Positions 61,196-64,000 of a stretch of DNA of 64,000 nucleotides are shown here, one piece after another. Under the pieces are notes generated by a model, which saw only the letters and a list, made by a program, of their open reading frames with translations, was not told the origin of the DNA and did no database searches. Location of the stretch: contig NZ_JAALCR010000003.1 of assembly GCF_011065895.1 (NCBI RefSeq), positions 248,001 to 312,000 of the forward strand, in the 5' to 3' direction. Position 1 is the first letter of the stretch. The number at the start of each line of letters is the position of its first letter. The translations under genes and the position numbers were made by a program. The DNA comes from Paludisphaera rhizosphaerae. GTDB lineage: Bacteria; Planctomycetota; Planctomycetia; Isosphaerales; Isosphaeraceae.

Positions 61196-64000
61196 TCAAT
61201 CCACGAAGATAAACTCGTTCATATTGAGAATCACGCGACACGCGCTCGCGACGCCGTGTTCGGCCGCCAGTTCATCGAGCGCGTCCAACTCCTCGGCCGA
61301 CGGTTGGCGGGCCAGCGCCAGCACGAACGCCCGCGTCACCTGCGCCCGGCGTTCACCGGCCGACGCGGCCCGATCGGCGAGAGCCTTCGCGGCGGTCAAC
61401 ATCAGGCCGTTGTTGTACAGGGCCAGCGCCTGGAGCGGCGAGACCGATTCCCCCCGTCGGTCGACCTGCATCGACGGATCGGCGCAATCGAGGACCGTCA
61501 TGAACGGCTCGGGCCGCGACCGCGCCAGGAACCGATAGACGGCTCGACGGCGGATCGTCGGATCGTCGGGACGCATCAGCTCATATTCATAATGCGGCGA
61601 GTGTTCGGGACGCTCCAGCACGAAGTCGCGGAAGGGCGGGCCGTACATCGACGGGTCGAGCATGCCCGAGACCGACAGGGCCGCATCGCGAACGGCCTCG
61701 GCCTCAAGCTTGCGGCGGGGCGACCGCCACAGGTAAGCGTCGTCGGCGTCGATCGTGGACGAAGTCGGCTCGTCGGCCGAGGTTTGCCGATAGGCCGCGC
61801 TCGTGACGATCAAGCGGTGCAGCGTCTTGAGCGAGCGCCCGCCGTCGCGAAACTCGACGGCCAGCCAGTCGAGCAACTCGGGATGAGTCGGCGGCTGGCC
61901 CATCTTGCCAAAGTCGCTGGGCGAGGCGACGAGCCCTCGGCCGAAATGATACTGCCAGACGCGGTTGACGATCACCCGCCAGGTGAGCGGATTGCGATCG
62001 TCGGTCAGCCATCGCGCCAGCGCAGCTCGTCGTTCGCCTTCGGGGCGATCGGGCGAGACGTGCAGGTCGCCGGGCCACTCGCGAAAGACGTTCAACGCCC
62101 CCGGGCCGACTTCCTTCCCCGGCCGGTCGACGCTGCCGCGATCGAGCATGTAGATCGGCCTGGGCCGGCCGCCGTCCGGCCCCGTTCCGCGAAAGGGGGA
62201 CGAGCCTCCGTCGTGGATCGTCGCCGCGTAGACCATCCGGGGTTTCGGCAACGCCGCGCGTTCGGCGTCGATCCGTCGAAGCGTGTCCTCAATCCGCTGC
62301 AAGTCGGCCTGAACCTTGGCATCAACGGCTTTCGCCAGCAACGCTGTACGCTCGGTCTTCAGCCTTTCAACGTCGCCGCCACGGCCGGGGGCAATCCCGT
62401 CGACGAGGTTCGCCGCCCGCCACCGGGGCGGGGCTTCGATCGAGTCAAGGGCCGAGACCTTCGCGTCGCGGGCGACGTTCGCGCCGGAGGGGTCGTACAC
62501 CTCCAACTCGGCAAGGGCGAAGTTGTAGTCGTTCAGCCGTTCGGCCAATCGCGTGGCCGTGACGCGGACGAAACGGCCGCGCGCCGATGCGGCAAAGCTG
62601 CGAGGAGAGACGCCCGGGTTGGATTCATCGGCCGCGGTTCTGTCGGCGAGCATCGCGACGCCCTTGCGGAAGTTCGGGTCGTCGGAAGTCTCCAGCTTGA
62701 AGCGGACGGGAAAGCCAAAGCCGTCGCCGATCCCGTTGAAGGCATCGCGACAGGGACGAACCAGGACGCGAACGATGTCGACCGAGCGCCCCAGATCGAC
62801 CTGCACCCACTTCGCGACGTCGTCGCGGGCGGCGAGGGCGCTGTGGTAGCCGTACTCGGGACGGTCGCCGGTCGATGCGGCGGTCTCGGCGATGCGACGG
62901 TCCAGCTCTGTCAGTGCCGGTCCTGCCTGGCCGGCGATCAGCTCGCGCAAACGGCTGCGTTCCTCTTCCGCCCGCTTCTTCGCCGCGAGCAACTCGACCG
63001 CCCTGCGTCCCACAGCCGGGTCGTCGTAAACGGGTCGGTCGGCGCGGTCGACGGCGGCGAAGACAGCGTGAAGGCGGTAATAGTCCTCCTGGGCGATCGG
63101 GTCGAACTTGTGGTCGTGGCACTGGGCGCAGCCGACAGTCAGCCCGAGGAACGTGTCGACCGTCGTCCGGACCATGTCGTCGCGGTCGAGATGACGGGCG
63201 ACCTTGCCGTCGGACTTGGTCTCGGGCACCTCGGCATGGCCGACGAAGTCCCACGGGCCGGCGGCGAGAAAGCCCAATGCCGCAATGGCGTTCGGATCGT
63301 CGGGGAAAAGGACATCGCCGGCGACCTGCTCGGCGACGAACCGGTCGTACGGCTTGTCGGCGTTGAACGCCCGTATCACGTAATCGCGATACGGCCAGGC
63401 GTTGGGCCGAGGCTTGTCCTTGTCGTACCCGTGCGAATCGCCGTAGTGAACGACGTCCAGCCAGTGCCGCGCCCAGCGCTCGCCGTATCGCGGGCTGGCA
63501 AGGAGCCGGTCGACGAGCCTCTCATAGGCCAGCGGGTCCGGATCGGCGACGAACTCGGCCACGTCTTCCGACGAGGGAGGGAGTCCGGTCAGGTCGAACC
63601 AGAGCCGACGAGCGAGTGTGCGGCGGTCGGCCTCAGGAGAAGGCCGCAAGCCTTTCTCGCGGAGCTTCACGCGAAGGAAGGCATCGATCGGGTTTCGCAC
63701 CGCAGGGGCGTCGGCGACGTCCGTCGGCGACGGTACGGGTGGTCGCGACAAGGGACGAAGCGACCACCACGAGCGTGGGTCGTCCCCCGCCTCGGGCCAT
63801 TCCGCCCCCTGGTCGATCCAGGCGCGGAGCGTCGCCGCCTGGGCGGCGGTTAATCGCTCGCCCTTCGGGGGCATGACGCGGTCTTCTTCCATCCCCGAAA
63901 CGAGCTGGACGATCAGGCTCCCGGCGCCGTCGCCGGGGTTGATCGCCGGCCCCTCGTCGCCGCCGCGAAGGGCGTCGGCCTTGCGGTCGAGCCTGAGGCC
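61196..64000 (-). CDS. Planctomycete cytochrome/DUF1549/DUF1553 protein (partial, runs off right edge)
   Basis: At least 934 residues are visible. The frame continues to the window edge as GLRLDRKADALRGGDEGPAI, the part of PSCyt1 that follows its haem motif, so the signal peptide and first CxxCH lie outside. DUF1549 shows CAQCHDHKFDPIAQEDYYRL. A discoidin-like part (YNFALAELEVYDPSG) and DUF1553 (RVIVNRVWQYHFGRGLV, SAAYRQTS) follow. It is a paralogue of the protein at 56356 and the direct partner of the DUF1501 gene 5 nt downstream. Three more stretches align along the whole length, so the pair arose by duplication. Confidence 0.93.
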   Translation of the reverse strand, partial: GLRLDRKADALRGGDEGPAINPGDGAGSLIVQLVSGMEEDRVMPPKGERLTAAQAATLRAWIDQGAEWPEAGDDPRSWWSLRPLSRPPVPSPTDVADAPAVRNPIDAFLRVKLREKGLRPSPEADRRTLARRLWFDLTGLPPSSEDVAEFVADPDPLAYERLVDRLLASPRYGERWARHWLDVVHYGDSHGYDKDKPRPNAWPYRDYVIRAFNADKPYDRFVAEQVAGDVLFPDDPNAIAALGFLAAGPWDFVGHAEVPETKSDGKVARHLDRDDMVRTTVDTFLGLTVGCAQCHDHKFDPIAQEDYYRLHAVFAAVDRADRPVYDDPAVGRRAVELLAAKKRAEEERSRLRELIAGQAGPALTELDRRIAETAASTGDRPEYGYHSALAARDDVAKWVQVDLGRSVDIVRVLVRPCRDAFNGIGDGFGFPVRFKLETSDDPNFRKGVAMLADRTAADESNPGVSPRSFAASARGRFVRVTATRLAERLNDYNFALAELEVYDPSGANVARDAKVSALDSIEAPPRWRAANLVDGIAPGRGGDVERLKTERTALLAKAVDAKVQADLQRIEDTLRRIDAERAALPKPRMVYAATIHDGGSSPFRGTGPDGGRPRPIYMLDRGSVDRPGKEVGPGALNVFREWPGDLHVSPDRPEGERRAALARWLTDDRNPLTWRVIVNRVWQYHFGRGLVASPSDFGKMGQPPTHPELLDWLAVEFRDGGRSLKTLHRLIVTSAAYRQTSADEPTSSTIDADDAYLWRSPRRKLEAEAVRDAALSVSGMLDPSMYGPPFRDFVLERPEHSPHYEYELMRPDDPTIRRRAVYRFLARSRPEPFMTVLDCADPSMQVDRRGESVSPLQALALYNNGLMLTAAKALADRAASAGERRAQVTRAFVLALARQPSAEELDALDELAAEHGVASACRVILNMNEFIFVD

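Noticed and set aside
61193-63853. An 886-codon open frame antisense to the right-hand DUF1549/DUF1553 gene
   Set aside because: The minus-strand protein shows CxxCH and family motifs throughout. The plus-strand product has no domain and shadow-like composition.
1-64000. CRISPR array, insertion sequence, prophage, rRNA or tRNA
   Set aside because: No regularly spaced repeats, transposase or integrase, phage structural genes, or cloverleaf and rRNA-like segments were seen in reading either strand.

Overview
The window is high-GC DNA from a planctomycete, most likely of the Isosphaeraceae type (Paludisphaera, Tautonia or Singulisphaera relatives; the genus cannot be fixed by reading). The evidence is the gene content. 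There is a DUF1559 pilin-like protein, three surface proteins with the LEPR-XLL-type N-terminus (basic stretch then LEDRRLLAA, LEGRRLLAA or LEGRQLMSL), planctomycete cytochrome/DUF1549/DUF1553 proteins paired with Tat-exported DUF1501 proteins, a large arylsulfatase, a PEP-CTERM protein and a sigma factor with a huge extracytoplasmic extension. No rRNA, tRNA, CRISPR array, IS element or phage was seen. Both window edges cut genes (DUF1559 on the left, a DUF1549/DUF1553 protein on the right).

Layout. 1-6.6 kb: DUF1559 protein, a GT-C glycosyltransferase, and a fusion of an ECF sigma factor, a membrane helix, Cna-B-like domains and a thioredoxin, followed by a small secreted protein. 6.6-15.3 kb: a 635-nt structured leader, then a tight four-gene cluster (MBOAT O-acyltransferase, SGNH hydrolase, stand-alone adenylation enzyme, lysophospholipid-type acyltransferase), a Gfo/Idh/MocA oxidoreductase and an acyltransferase-3 membrane protein. 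Together they suggest acyl or aminoacyl decoration of an envelope glycan or lipid. 15.6-32.7 kb: the widespread bacterial series xseA-xseB-ispA-dxs-nadK, in order and on one strand but pulled apart. Two tandem giant surface proteins and a structured RNA with an intrinsic terminator lie between xseA and xseB. A PEP-CTERM gene, a small hypothetical gene, an XRE/nucleotidyltransferase pair and miaE lie between xseB and ispA.

32.8-38 kb: small hypothetical genes, a quinone oxidoreductase, a two-domain VOC protein and a LEPR-type beta-repeat protein. 38.5-43.3 kb: arylsulfatase divergent from a DUF1501 protein plus an SMP-30 lactonase. 43.3-50.3 kb: methyltransferase, tilS, a GT-C glycosyltransferase and a giant AsmA-like protein. 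50.4-56.3 kb: HAF-repeat-like protein, NlpC/P60 peptidase, FHA-GAF-SpoIIE phosphatase and S9 peptidase. 56.3-64 kb: two PSCyt1/DUF1549/DUF1553 genes with one DUF1501 partner and a small membrane protein.

The observations most worth a second look are the transmembrane sigma/thioredoxin fusion, the MBOAT/SGNH/adenylation/LPLAT cluster without a carrier protein, the structured RNA and terminator ending 14 nt before xseB, and two places where a gene or gene pair is flanked by a decayed copy of the neighbouring gene's 3' end.
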